Source: Amia ocellicauda (lineage: Eukaryota; Chordata; Actinopteri; Amiiformes; Amiidae). From it: a DNA stretch of 64,000 nucleotides. Positions 49,257 through 59,355 of this stretch are shown here, piece after piece (position 1 is the first letter of the stretch; each line of letters begins with the position of its first letter). Location: the NCBI RefSeq assembly GCF_036373705.1, contig NW_027102781.1, positions 1 through 64,000 of the forward strand, written 5' to 3'. Both the position numbers and the translations under genes were made by a program. The notes under the pieces were generated by a model. That model did no database searches, was not told the DNA's origin, and was given only the letters and a program-made list of their open reading frames with translations.

Positions 49257-49681
49257 TGTAGCGTAAGGTACACTTATAAATTTCAATTATAGAAGTGTAT
49301 TTATAGTATCACCTTATCACGAATCCTGGAATCTTGTAGAACTCAATTTCTGTAATAATTTGACGCAGACACCATTTCCAAAGATATAAATTGTCAAATT
49401 TATTCAAAACAAAGACTAAATGTAGCACTACACTAATTATATAAAAGGGAAAAACTAATTAAAATTCAACTCTAGATCAACAAATCAAAGACAAATCACT
49501 TCCGTGACCAAATCAAAGACCATGGGATCGCATATGATAACACACAAATCGTTAAACAAAAAAGGTTATAAACACATTGACTACAATACCGGTTAGTAAG
49601 ACGAAGGTGAGTCTCTCGTTAGTATTATTAGTCACACATTAAATAACTACGCAGGTTAGTATTTATGTCAGGTAACTTCTC

Positions 49682-49737
<56 letters not shown>

Positions 49738-51129
49738 TCTCATTTACGTTTAGGTGCCAAGAAAGATCCTATCATTACTTGTTACCACAATTTCCCTTAA
49801 CTGATTATTATTCAATGATTAAGGATAGGCAGGGCCACCACTAATCTAATGTCTATTAACTTGTGTCAATTTCAGAATAAACAGTAAAACAGGAATGAGA
49901 AGATATTTCTCGGCGTTGACAGATTTTATTTCTAAAATTATCAACAAAACAGTTTAATGCAACACACATTTATATTTAAGAAAACTAAATGATATTACAC
50001 ATTCTAGAGTTATGAATCACAGATTAACATTTCTAATTGATTTCTCAAATGTCATGAATCATGAACTCCAAACTGTTAAACTTATCTGAACTTCGTCGCA
50101 GATAGGCCTCTCTGGCTTCCGGCTCAGATAACAGCACACGGCACGAGTTCCGTGTGGTTGGAACAAAGGCAGTCCGGTTCGGCTTTGTCCAAGAACTTCC
50201 ACTCAGTCGATGCACCTGGAAGTTGGGGTTTCGCGAAAGTAGAGTCGTTTCCAAACAGATTTTCCACTGGTTTGAAGGCTCCAAGGTTGTGCACAAAATC
50301 TTCTTTGTAAGCTGGGGTTCCACCGTAGTTACTTGAAGATGAAGTCTTTGAGGAAAGCAGGGCCCTGTTTGTTCCAAGGGTCAAGTTTCTTAAGACTCAA
50401 ATAGCTATTTAAATGACTGACACTTTCGTATTCAGTCGACTTAGTCAATTGTCCAGCTGTAAAACTCCACTGATCAGGTGGGCACAGGCGGGCAGTGCAG
50501 TCTGTAAAGTTCTTTATTTAATAAAGTCCTTTAAAAGAATTCTTCGTACGGCTCAATCTCCTTCTCCCAGTTTAACTCTTCTGTTGCCGGCAAAGACTTG
50601 GTTGGTTTCTGGTTCCGGTTCTGGCAACAGAGCTACAGGTTATGCTGTGGCAGCGAGTTACTGGTTCAGGTGAGAGAGAGAGAGAAAGAAAGGCCGTGTT
50701 TGTCCTTTATAGTCTGTCAGATCAATAGGTGATTGGTTCCTGAGTTCTTGAGATTGGATTTCGGTTTCAGCCCCCAGTGTCCTATTGGAGGGGGGCTTGA
50801 TTTATGACTGATGTCAATCCATGCCATCTTTTGGAAATGCCGGTTGGCCTGGGTTCGTAGCTCTATGTCGGGATTTCAGCTCTCATCCACTTCAAAGAGT
50901 TTTTATCACCAACAGGCCCCTTTCTCCAGACATCTCATAGCAGAATAACAAACTATTTGGCCTCTTCTCGGTGCCATCCTCCCCAAAACTGTCACTTTGA
51001 TGCAAACCAGTTCCAAGCTGATGAGCTAAGGAAATCTGATAACTTTGGGGGGGAGAGGTCTTCTTTAGATCCGTGCTTCAGCTCAGAGCCCAAATACTCT
51101 TATCCAAATACACCCAACATAACGCTACA
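49257..51129 (-). mobile_element. LTR copy in opposite orientation (fossil)
   Basis: About 1.87 kb with TGTAGCGT...ACGCTACA ends, an 8-bp perfect inverted terminus. It is the same family as the array LTRs but more diverged, and carries a long (AT)n tract at 49684-49734. It adjoins the primer-site-like leader on one side, and on the other interrupts a Tc1 transposase. Confidence 0.65.
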
Positions 51130-51513
51130 CACCACATCCCAAAGATGCTCTATTGGGTTGAGATCTGGTGACTGTGGTTGCCAGTTTAGTACAGTGAACT
51201 CATTGTCATGTTCAAGAAACCAATTTGAAATGATTCGACCTTTGTGACATGGTGCATTATCCTGCTGGAAGTAGCCATCAGAGGACGGGTACATGGTGGT
51301 CATAAAGGGATGGACATGGTCAGAAACAATGGGCCGTGGCATTTAAACGATGCCCGATTGGCACTAAGGGGCCTAAAGTGTGCCAAGAAAACATCCCCCA
51401 CACCATTACACCACCACCACCAGCCTGCACAGTGGTAACAAGGCATGATGGATCCATGTTCTCATTCTGTATACACCAAATTCTGACTCTGAAATCGAGA
51501 CTCATCAGACGTA
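51130..51513 (-). pseudogene. Tc1-like transposase fragment
   Basis: Minus-strand reading gives SDESRF near 51505, then RVRIW and TTVQAGGGGVMVWGMFSWHTLGP, then after a frameshift near 51340 GYFQQDNAPCHKG and SPDLNPIEHLWDVV. These include all three DDE catalytic positions (D in SDESRF, D in QQDN, E in PIEHLW). The C-terminus is cut by the LTR at 51129/51130 and the N-terminal DNA-binding part is absent. A dead fragment of a Tc1/mariner DD34E element. Confidence 0.85.
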
Positions 51514-51590
51514 TGTATGTATGTATGCATGTCCAATTGCTTTGACAATACAAATGCACTGAATTGAGAGAGAGAGAGAGAGAGAGGTAG
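51514..51590. repeat. (GTAT)n - 39-bp core - (GA)n module, copy 1
   Basis: A core tgtccaattgctttgacaat plus acaaatgcactgaattgag lies between gtatgtatg and gagaga microsatellites. Very similar modules occur at 56124 and 62172. The core resembles the 3' tail of a LINE or SINE. Confidence 0.7.
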
Positions 51591-52770
51591 TCCAGACCGC
51601 TGCAAAATTCCTGCTGAAGTGATCTGGATCACCACACAATGGCCCAAGGACCACTGCAAACTTGGATTTCAATGTATTTGTGTAATGTGTGTTGCAATAG
51701 CACCTACCATGTTCCTTTGTGGTGATCTGGTTAATTCTGATCTGGGAAAACCACAATCCTGCAGGTTTAATAAGTCTCTCTACACATCAGTCCCTGAGTA
51801 CCTTCAACCAATGGTCATTTTGACCAATTAAGCCCAAGATTTGAGTCAATTAAGTTGTCAAGGACTACCCAGTGAAGACGTGAACTCACGACTAGGTCAC
51901 ACTGTGAGCTCACCAGAGCAGACATTACACTGAGCTCACTGTGAGCTCACTTAGTGCTTTTCCAGCGACATGGTGATGGTGCTGGAGCCGGAGCCGCTGC
52001 CCTTACTCGGTGGCTAACCCACCTCTATGTTACAAATGTTCCCTAAACACTTATTTTGCAAGATCAATAAAAATCCTTTAGGAAATTTAAACTTTTACTG
52101 ACACACATAGTTAATAGCAATGTATTATAACTTTACCAAAAATAATAATCTGTATATCTTTAATTGTTTAGACATTATTAAGATATAATGCATCTTTCAC
52201 ATAGGGAACATTTGTAACATGTTAGGAAAAACAAACAAATGATTTGAAAATATTCATAATTACAGCATACAATTTGTCAGGCTTCATAAGAATGGTATTT
52301 ATAACATACTCTGTAAAAATCAAGCAAATAGCATTTGTGGTTCACAAGAAAATATATATATATATATATATAATCAAAGCTATCAGACTATAGCAGCCGT
52401 TGTATGAAGACACATACGATTATACAGCATTATTTGGCAGCTTCGCAAGACCTAATTTTAAACGTTGTTGGTAAGTTAGATAATTAGTGGGGACCCTCTA
52501 TTTGCAGTTCTTCCCCTCCATAATTGCTAAAATAAAGTTTTACTGACATTTTATTGACCCTACCACTGCATAGGGCATATCTGTAACATGAACGCTACTG
52601 AATGGCACATACATTGAAAACTACAGAGAACTGAGACAAATCCACTTTACACTTCATAAATAATCTTAAAACGTTTCCAACCAAGGCAACACCCACTTGA
52701 AATACATTAATTCTCATTTTTGGTAAACAAAAAGAGAGATTGTTACATATGTTCCCTATGATGCATCTAC
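51591..52770. other. No gene recognised
   Basis: AT-rich DNA with (AT)n at 52352-52371. The phrase ggaacatttgtaac recurs at 52206 and in related form at 52746 and 62310, suggesting an unrecognised dispersed repeat. Confidence 0.45.
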
Positions 52771-52820
52771 AGAGAGAGAGAGACAGACAGACACTAACAC
52801 TCTCTCTCTCTCTCTCTCTC
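52771..52820. repeat. (GA)n followed by (CT)n, inverted microsatellites
   Basis: agagag and ctctct tracts are separated by about 20 bases, so the segment can fold back on itself. Confidence 0.85.
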
Positions 52821-53445
52821 AGCTGGGAGTGTGTGGGAGGGGTCTGCAGTGAGCGGGAGTGCTGCTGAGAGCTCTGTCCTTTGGCTGCGTTTTTTTGTTG
52901 CTTTACTTTTTTCAGTTTGTTTATTTTGTCTTCTGTTTTCAGTGCTTTTCTTATTGTGGGGGAACAGGGGAGGGGAGGGGGGAGTACCGGTAGTTCTTCC
53001 CGGGTCGGGGGGTCGGACCCCCTGAATGCGTCTTTGATAAGAAAAACTGACCCGACGCCATGGAGTCAAGATCGCTCCGGTGCAGTTCTGCCCCCTAGAG
53101 CAGTGTGTGTTAGCGGTTGGGGAGGTAGCAGGGTGTGAAAATATCAAGTCTGCTGCCATTGTTATCTTCTTAAAAACCACTGATCTGCTCAATCAGCTAG
53201 TGGCTAATGGCACAGTGTTAGACGACACTTTCACCCCGGTGTTGCCGCTCGCTGCTCCTGCCCGGAAGGTAACGCTGTCTAACGTCCCTCTGTTCATCCG
53301 CACCGGCTCGGGCAGCTGATGTCCGGCATTAAGAGGGTCCCGCTGGGCTGCAAAGCCCCGCAACTGAAACACGTCGTGTCCTTCCGAAGGCAGCTGTATA
53401 TGATCCTCAATAACATCAATGAGGATCTTAATGTCTCCGAAGTTG
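52821..53445 (+). mobile_element. Tx1-type LINE, 5' and ORF1 fragment
   Basis: The frame from 53080 gives FTPVLPLAAPARKVTLSNVPLFIR, and the frame from 53319 gives IKRVPLGCKAPQLKHVVSFRRQLYMILNN when read as short segments. These are hallmarks of ORF1 of Tx1-clade L1-like LINEs of fish and frogs. A short deletion with a stop near 53318 removes the stretch between the two, and the zinc-knuckle part is missing. The upstream G-rich segment may be its 5' UTR. No reverse transcriptase is present. Confidence 0.65.
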
Positions 53446-53949
53446 GATCTCTCTTTCTGCCACCACCACGAAGATTGCTCTTTAGTAATGTTGGAAAGTC
53501 AAAGACAGCAACCGTCAGGGTTCTTGCATATGACGTATTCGTGCTGCACCTCTCTGCAAGGATCCAGGACAGTTTGTCAATGTAAACTCCAGTGCCTGGG
53601 AATATTTCCACCTAAAAGACAATGGTAAATAAAAAACAAGTTTATCCCCAAACTATTCTTATATTATGTTAAGTGGAATACTCAGACATTATCAGTGAGG
53701 CTGTGATTTTGTTACAGAAATGTGTTATTAAAGACCACAGTATGTCTCAATTCTAAGTTTATTAATTTACAGACATAATAAAGTCAGTGAATCTGTGACA
53801 CCCATAATTCAATTACATTCTTATTATCAACTATAACTATGAATATACCTGATAATGTAGCATCATTAGATTGTTTACAACCAATATTTGTTTTCAATAT
53901 ATATATTTTTACCTTGTCTTTGTAATATTGTAGACCAAGAGTGTTACAC
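53446..53949. other. No gene recognised
   Basis: Lies between the LINE fragment and the 3'-most candidate exon of the BEND-like gene. Frames here look like chance. Confidence 0.4.
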
Positions 53950-54144
53950 CTGTTTTGGTGATTCTTTGTCAGATTCAGAACAATTTGCTGTGGGGCTGTC
54001 AGAACCACTTGATGGTGACACACTTTTGTCTTCATTGCTGATAAATGTGGCTTTTGTTACAATTTTTTTCAGATTGTCCAAAATTGATTGATAATCATTT
54101 CTAGTAATATATTTAATACAAAGTGAAAACAAAACCATCAATGC
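53950..54144 (-). CDS. Candidate further exon of the BEND5-like gene
   Basis: Bounded by ttgcag on the 5' side and by cag/gtgtaa on the 3' side, 195 nt open in the frame of the preceding exons. It reads NDYQSILDNLKKIVTKATF and then a Ser/Asp/Glu-rich tail (PSSGSDSPTANCSES). The 12 bases between it and the previous exon contain an in-frame TAA, so it is used only if another splice route exists, or it is a relic. Confidence 0.3.
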
Positions 54145-54156
54145 CTGCAATTATAC

Positions 54157-54689
54157 TTGAGAGACTTGCTCTATGTTATTGGCAAACTGACCTTTTTGTG
54201 GGTCATTAACATTAGCTACGAAAAAAATAAAAAAGATAAAATACAACAATTACCAGGTCTAATGTAATGCATATAGTCATTAATGTAGGATTATGAAGTT
54301 ATGTTGAAAAACTTTATTTAATAATCAGTATTATTAAACTATTAGACAGTGCACATTACGAGTCTGTATTGTGGTTCTAGATTACTTCAGTATGATCAAC
54401 TATAATACATTACTCTGGAATCTAAATTACTTAAGAATAACATTTATCAAGGTAAGGAATTATTTGCTATAAATAAAAAAACTTACCATCAACCATACGG
54501 TTTCGAAGACATTGGTTTTCATTTTTAAGTCTTGTGTTTTCCTTTTCGAGCTGCTTAACTTTTTGCTGTAGCTCAACTTCACTGGACTCTTTAAATGTCT
54601 GTAGAATGTGATGGGATCTAATTCTTGAAGCTCCATCGGTTTTCTTTCTTATTTTGTGCTGTATTCAGAGAGAAAAAGAGTTTAAAATG

Positions 54690-54730
<41 letters not shown>

Positions 54731-55535
54731 ATGATTAAAAAAAAACAATCCTGCAATACATTTATTTAATATTTGCAGTAATTATCTCACCGGTAACTGT
54801 GGTTCATCAAGGTCACTATCATCTGAAATTTGAAGTTTTTTGTTTGTTTTAGGTACTCTCTTCATTTTAGGAGAGGGCATTTTTGTTAGGTCATTAAGTT
54901 TTCTTCTTAGTTCACCTTCTTTTCCTAAAATAAAAATAAAATAAATAAAACCCTGCATTATGTCCACAGATATTTGGGGATTATATTTATTTGTCATAAA
55001 AATACTGTGCTTTGACCATACAAATTAAGATGAACAGCCAACACTGAATCAAAACTGAAGTTAAATTATATCTGGTTTAATTTATTTTGTGATTTGGGGG
55101 ATTTTATTGTAAAGCACAACACACAATAAATCGTTCTTACAAATGCCAGTCAAGTATGACGAGTTTTTAGTGCCCTCACCACCACCTACCATGTTATAAG
55201 AGTATGTTAGAAGTACAACACATTAATAACTTAAACATTCATTTCAAATATACTGTGATTGTATATATCAAATAGCATGTAAAGACTTTAATGTTTTTTT
55301 TTTTTAAATAAACATTTTTACCAGTCATAATGATCTGCGCTTCATGGACAGGCCATCCACCTTTTGGAGGTTTGTTCATGTCTCTCCACTCTGCTCTGAA
55401 GTTTCGAGTCGTCTCTTCGTCATCATCAGCAATGCTGAATAAATCAAAATTGCGAAAGCAAGCAGTGGGAATCACGCTGTAAGAGTCTTTGTCGACCCCG
55501 CTTTCCCACTTCACCAACGCGTGCATCACCGCCAT
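54157..55535 (-). CDS. N-terminal exons of a BEND5-like host gene, 3' end not found
   Basis: Four exons with consistent phases: 55322-55535 (ATG at 55535), 54791-54924, 54487-54658 and 54157-54215; donors are gtaaaa, gtgaga, gtaagt. Exon 1 encodes a domain with ALVKWESG and ends HEAQIIMTG. Exon 2 gives GKEGELRRKLNDL plus a basic Lys-rich stretch, and exon 3 a leucine-zipper-like coiled coil (VKQLEKENTRLKNENQCL). This order resembles BEN-domain proteins such as BEND5, whose start also has a short folded domain followed by a linker and coiled coil. The BEN domain is not seen; the region where it should lie holds a LINE fragment. A stop follows at about 54151-54154. It may be a truncated gene, a short isoform or a pseudogene. 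Confidence 0.5.
54697..54725. repeat. (AT)n microsatellite in an intron
   Basis: Pure ta repeat between candidate exons 2 and 3. Confidence 0.9.
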
Positions 55536-55769
55536 ACTACCTTCACCTTCTCATCCGTTTTTTCTGCGCGTTTTTCCCCCGACAAGTCACGGCACAAAAA
55601 ACAGTCCCGCTCTGCATTCTGGTACTTGGCGTTCTTAATAACACCAACAGGGTGTAATCGCATAGACCACTCGAGTATAAAGTACTACATATCCCATCAG
55701 TTACAGTTTTTTTTCATCTTCTGAAACTGCAATTTAGCACTTTCAACTGTTTCTTAGTGATTCCTAGAA

Positions 55770-56113
55770 TTACTAACCGGTATTGTAGTCAATGTGTTTA
55801 TAACCTTTTTTGTTTAACGATTTGTGTGTTATCCTATGTGATCCCATGGTCTTTGATTTGGTCACGGAAGTGATTTGTCTTTGATTTGTTGATCTAGAGT
55901 TGAATTTTAATTAGTTTTTCCCTTTTGTATAATTAGTGTAGTGCTACATTTAGTCTTTGTTTTTAAATAAATTTGACAATTTATATCTTTGGAATTGGTG
56001 TCTGCGTCCAATTATTACAGAAATTGAGTTCTAAAAGACTCCAGGATTCGTGATAAGGTGATACTATGAATTCACTTCTTTAATTGAAATTTATAAGTGT
56101 ACCTTACGCTACA
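55770..56113 (+). mobile_element. LTR fragment, same family as in the array (fossil)
   Basis: Matches the last ~345 bases of the array LTR, from ttactaaccgg to acgctaca. The left end is abrupt against unrelated DNA and the right end is the true LTR end. Confidence 0.65.
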
Positions 56114-56260
56114 TATATATATATGTATGTATGTATGTCCAATTGCTTTGACAATACAAATGAATTGAATTGAGAGAGAGACAGACAGACAGACAGACTG
56201 ACAAACAGAAAAACAGACAGACACAGATACACACACACACACACACACACAGAGCCAGCC
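56114..56260. repeat. (GTAT)n - 39-bp core - (GA/GACA/CA)n module, copy 2
   Basis: Starts at the LTR end with tatata, gtatgtatg and the core tgtccaattgctttgacaat, then gaga, gaca and caca microsatellites up to about 56252. Confidence 0.7.
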
Positions 56261-56660
56261 AGCCAGCCAGCTCAGCGATGACATCACGAGCCTCTCTCAG
56301 CTGACTGCTATGACATCACAGAGCATGTACATTCCGTTGCTTGCCGTCTGTCAACCACTCAGTCACTGCCAGCCAGACTGGCTGGCTGGCTGGATGGGGG
56401 GGCTGCTTGCTGCTGCTGTGTACCTTAGCAAGCTTATTTGCTTGACCGGCCTTCCTCCTCCGCCCACATGCCCACCTATGCCCGATCTGCTGTTCACCTG
56501 GATCACAGCTCCGCCCCAACAAGGCAGAGCCTCCCAAAAATGGTACAAACTCACCCACGATCCCCTCCACGGAAAGCTTTAGCAAAAGGCAAAAGCGTTA
56601 TACGTAATGAAGAGGAACCCGAGTCCAAGACGCATCCGACCAGCCATACATATTTGTGTG
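56261..56660. other. No gene recognised; CAGC/GGCT-rich
   Basis: gccagccagcc and ggctggctggct runs at 56254-56270 and 56370-56395 are partly inverted repeats. Overlapping frames on both strands look like shadows. Confidence 0.4.
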
Positions 56661-56663
56661 TAT

Positions 56664-57156
56664 TAAAGATCACATTTTCTTACATTTAGTTTTTCTGTAC
56701 TTTATTACATCTTATTGTGATTTATAAATGTATTGTTTCTTTTCCATATGTATGTATGTATGTATGTGTGTGTGTGTGTGTCTGTCTCTGTGTGAAAGTT
56801 AGTGTGTGTGTCTGTACGTGTGTGTGCCTGTCTCTGTGTGAAAGTGAGTGTGTGTGTGTGTATGTCTCTCTGTGAAAGTGTGTGTGTGTGGGGGTGTGAC
56901 AGTGTGTGTGAGTGTCTGTCTGTCTGTCTGTCTTGTTGTCTGTCATATAACTCGCACATCTGTGAGGGCACCATTTTTGCAGAAGAGATGTACACATTTT
57001 GGAGCAACATATGCTGCCATCCAGACCTCATCTTTTCCAGTGACGTCCCTGCATTTTCAAAAAGATCACATTTTATTACATTTTGTTTATCTGTACTTTA
57101 TTACATCTTATTGTGATTTATACTTGTAATGTTTCTTTTCCATATATATGTATGTA
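56664..57156 (+). repeat. Left inverted arm flanking the Tc1 element
   Basis: About 56755-57156 is the inverted copy of 58386-58788. It contains (TG)n and (GTCT)n tracts, then the unique phrase gcagaagagatgtacaca, and ends catatatatgtatgta. Its last ~90 bases are also directly repeated at 56664-56755. Confidence 0.85.
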
Positions 57157-58385
57157 CAGTGGGGGAAAAAAGTATTTGATCCCCTGCTGATTTTGTACGT
57201 TTGCCCACTGACAAAGAAATGATCAGTCTATAATTTTAATGGTAGGTGTATTTTAGCAGTGAGAGACAGAATAACAACAAGAAAATCCAGAAAAATGCAT
57301 TTCAAAAAAGTTATAAATTGATTTGCATGTTAATGAGGGAAATAAGTATTTGACCCATTTTCAATGCCCTGGCTTAGGGAAGGAGGTTCTCACCCATGAT
57401 TTGACGGTACATGGCCCCGTCCATCGTCCCTTTGATGCGGTGCAGTTGTCCTGTCCCCTTAGCAGACAAACAGCCCCAAAGCATAATGTTTCCACCTCCA
57501 TGTTTGATGGTGGGAATGGTGTTCTTGGGGTCATTCCTCCTCCTCCAAACACGGCGAGTTGAGTTGATGGCAAAGAGCTTGATTTTGGTCTCATCTGAGA
57601 CCACTTTCACCCAGTTCTCCTCTGAATCATTCAGATGTTCATTGGCAAACTTCAGACGGGCCTGTATATGTGCTTTCTTGAGCAGGGGGACCTTGCGGGC
57701 GCTGCAGGATTTCAGTCCTTCATGGCATAGTGTGTTACCAATTGTTTTCTTGGTGACTATGGTCCCAGCTACCTTGAGATCATTAACAAGATCCTCCCAT
57801 GTAGTTCTGGGCTGATTCCTCACCGTTCTCATGATCATTGAAACTCCACGAGGTGAGATCTTGCATGGAGCCCCAGACTGAGGGAGACTGACAGTTATTT
57901 TGTGTTTCTTCCATTTGCGAATAATCGCACCAACTGTTGTCACCTTCTCACCAAGCTGCTTGGTGATGGTCTTGTAGCCCATTCCAGCCTTGTGTAGGTC
58001 TACAATCTTGTCCCTGACATCCTTGGACAGCTCTTTGGTCTTGGCCATGGTGGAGAGTTTGGAATCTGATTGATTGATTGCTTCTGTGGACAGGTGTCTT
58101 TTATACAGGTAACGAGCTGAGATTAGGAGCACTTCAACAGAGTATGAAAGACACCTGGGAGCCAGAAATCTTGCTGATTGATAGGGGATCAAATACTTAT
58201 TTCCTTCATTAACATGCAAATCAATTTATAACTTTTTTGAAATGCATTTTTCTGGATTTTTTGGCTGTTATTCTGTCTCTCACTGTTAAAATACACCTAC
58301 CATTAAAATTATAGACTGATCATTTCTTTGTCAGTGGGCAAACGTACAAAATCAGCAGGGGATCAAATACTTTTTTCCCCCACTG
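57157..58385 (-). mobile_element. Tc1-like transposon, internally deleted
   Basis: The ends are cagtgggggaaaaaagtat and its inverse, flanked by TA. The terminal inverted repeats are about 200 bp and each has an outer and an inner copy of the aagtatttga(t/c)cc motif, the IR/DR layout of Tc1 elements of the Sleeping Beauty type. The total length of 1,229 bp is below a full ~1.6 kb element because the 3' third of the transposase is missing. Confidence 0.92.
57374..58048 (-). pseudogene. Tc1-like transposase, C-terminally deleted
   Basis: The likely start is [10 protein letters not shown] at 58048, since the open frame upstream is translated terminal repeat. The paired helix-turn-helix ([33 protein letters not shown]) is intact. 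The first catalytic Asp is in [14 protein letters not shown]. The frame continues to [17 protein letters not shown] and MGENLLP, then stops. The second Asp (usual QHDNDPKHT) and the Glu (SPDLNPIE) are absent, so it cannot be active, but it may still bind ends. Confidence 0.88.
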
Positions 58386-58597
58386 TACATACATATATAT
58401 GGAAAAGAAACATTACAAGTATAAATCACAATAAGATGTAATAAAGTACAGATAAACAAAATGTAATAAAATGTGATCTTTTTGAAAATGCAGGGACGTC
58501 ACTGGAAAAGATGAGGTCTGGATGGCAGCATATGTTGCTCCAAAATGTGTACATCTCTTCTGCAAAAATGGTGCCCTCACAGATGTGCGAGTTATAT

Positions 58598-58629
<32 letters not shown>

Positions 58630-58788
58630 CTCACACACACTGTCACACCCCCACACACACACACTTTCACAGAGAGACATACACACACACACACTCACTT
58701 TCACACAGAGACAGGCACACACACGTACAGACACACACACTAACTTTCACACAGAGACAGACACACACACACACACACATACATACAG
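58386..58788 (-). repeat. Right inverted arm flanking the Tc1 element
   Basis: Reverse complement of the left arm, differing by a few bases (for example gacaaacagacag against cttgttgtctg) and in microsatellite lengths. Confidence 0.85.
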
Positions 58789-59090
58789 GATAACGCCAAA
58801 CCACATTCTGCCCAGATTTCAAGCGCATGGTTGCATAGGCAGAGAGTGCGGGTGCTAGCATGGCCTGCCTGCAGTCCTGACCTGTCTCCAAATTGAGAAT
58901 GTGTGGCGCACTAGTGCAAATTAAGACAACGAAGGCCCTGTGCAGTTGCGCAGCTGAGGAAATGCATAATGGATGAATGGGGGAAAATCCCGCTTGCTAA
59001 ACTTAACCAAGTGGTGTCTTCAGTGCCCAAGTGCTTAATAAGTGTTATTAAAAGAAAAGGTGATGTTACATAGTGGTAAACAGTCGACTG
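58789..59090 (+). pseudogene. Tc1-like transposase C-terminal remnant
   Basis: Reads DNAKPHSAQISSAWL, RVRVLAWPACSPDLSP, then after frame changes a WMNGGKSRLLNL segment and VKRKG-like end with the terminal phrase gtggtaaacagtcgac. The second Asp (DNAKPH) is present. The Glu position of the usual SPDLSPIE motif falls where the frame shifts. It begins abruptly at the microsatellite arm. It belongs to another Tc1-type lineage than the element at 57157. Confidence 0.7.
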
Positions 59091-59355
59091 TCCCAACTTT
59101 CTTGGTTTCTTTTCACTGCTAATGAGATGCTGTAGAGTGAGTTAGTTATATTGCTTTCAGGAGCTCTAATCGTATTGATGAGTTCATGCAGCATTTTTAA
59201 TTGAATTTCAAAAAGAAATCCTTGCTGTCTGGCCTGTGTGTATGAGATGTACTCTGTCAATCTTTGGCTAACAACTGAAACATTGGTAGAACAGAAATGG
59301 CAACATAAAAAAGAAAAGTACATTTTAAAAGAGCACATTAAATAGGATGAATATA

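Noticed and set aside
53294-53611. 105-codon minus-strand frame
   Set aside because: It is the antisense shadow of the Tx1 LINE ORF1 fragment.
56316-56585. Overlapping 63-90-codon frames on both strands near 56.4 kb
   Set aside because: The region is a GGCT/CAGC-rich repeat; no motif, splice context or family resemblance was seen.
56705-57129. Cys/Val- or His/Thr-rich frames in microsatellites (also at 1363, 58413, 61912)
   Set aside because: Products of (TG)n, (CA)n and (GTCT)n translation; no gene signal.
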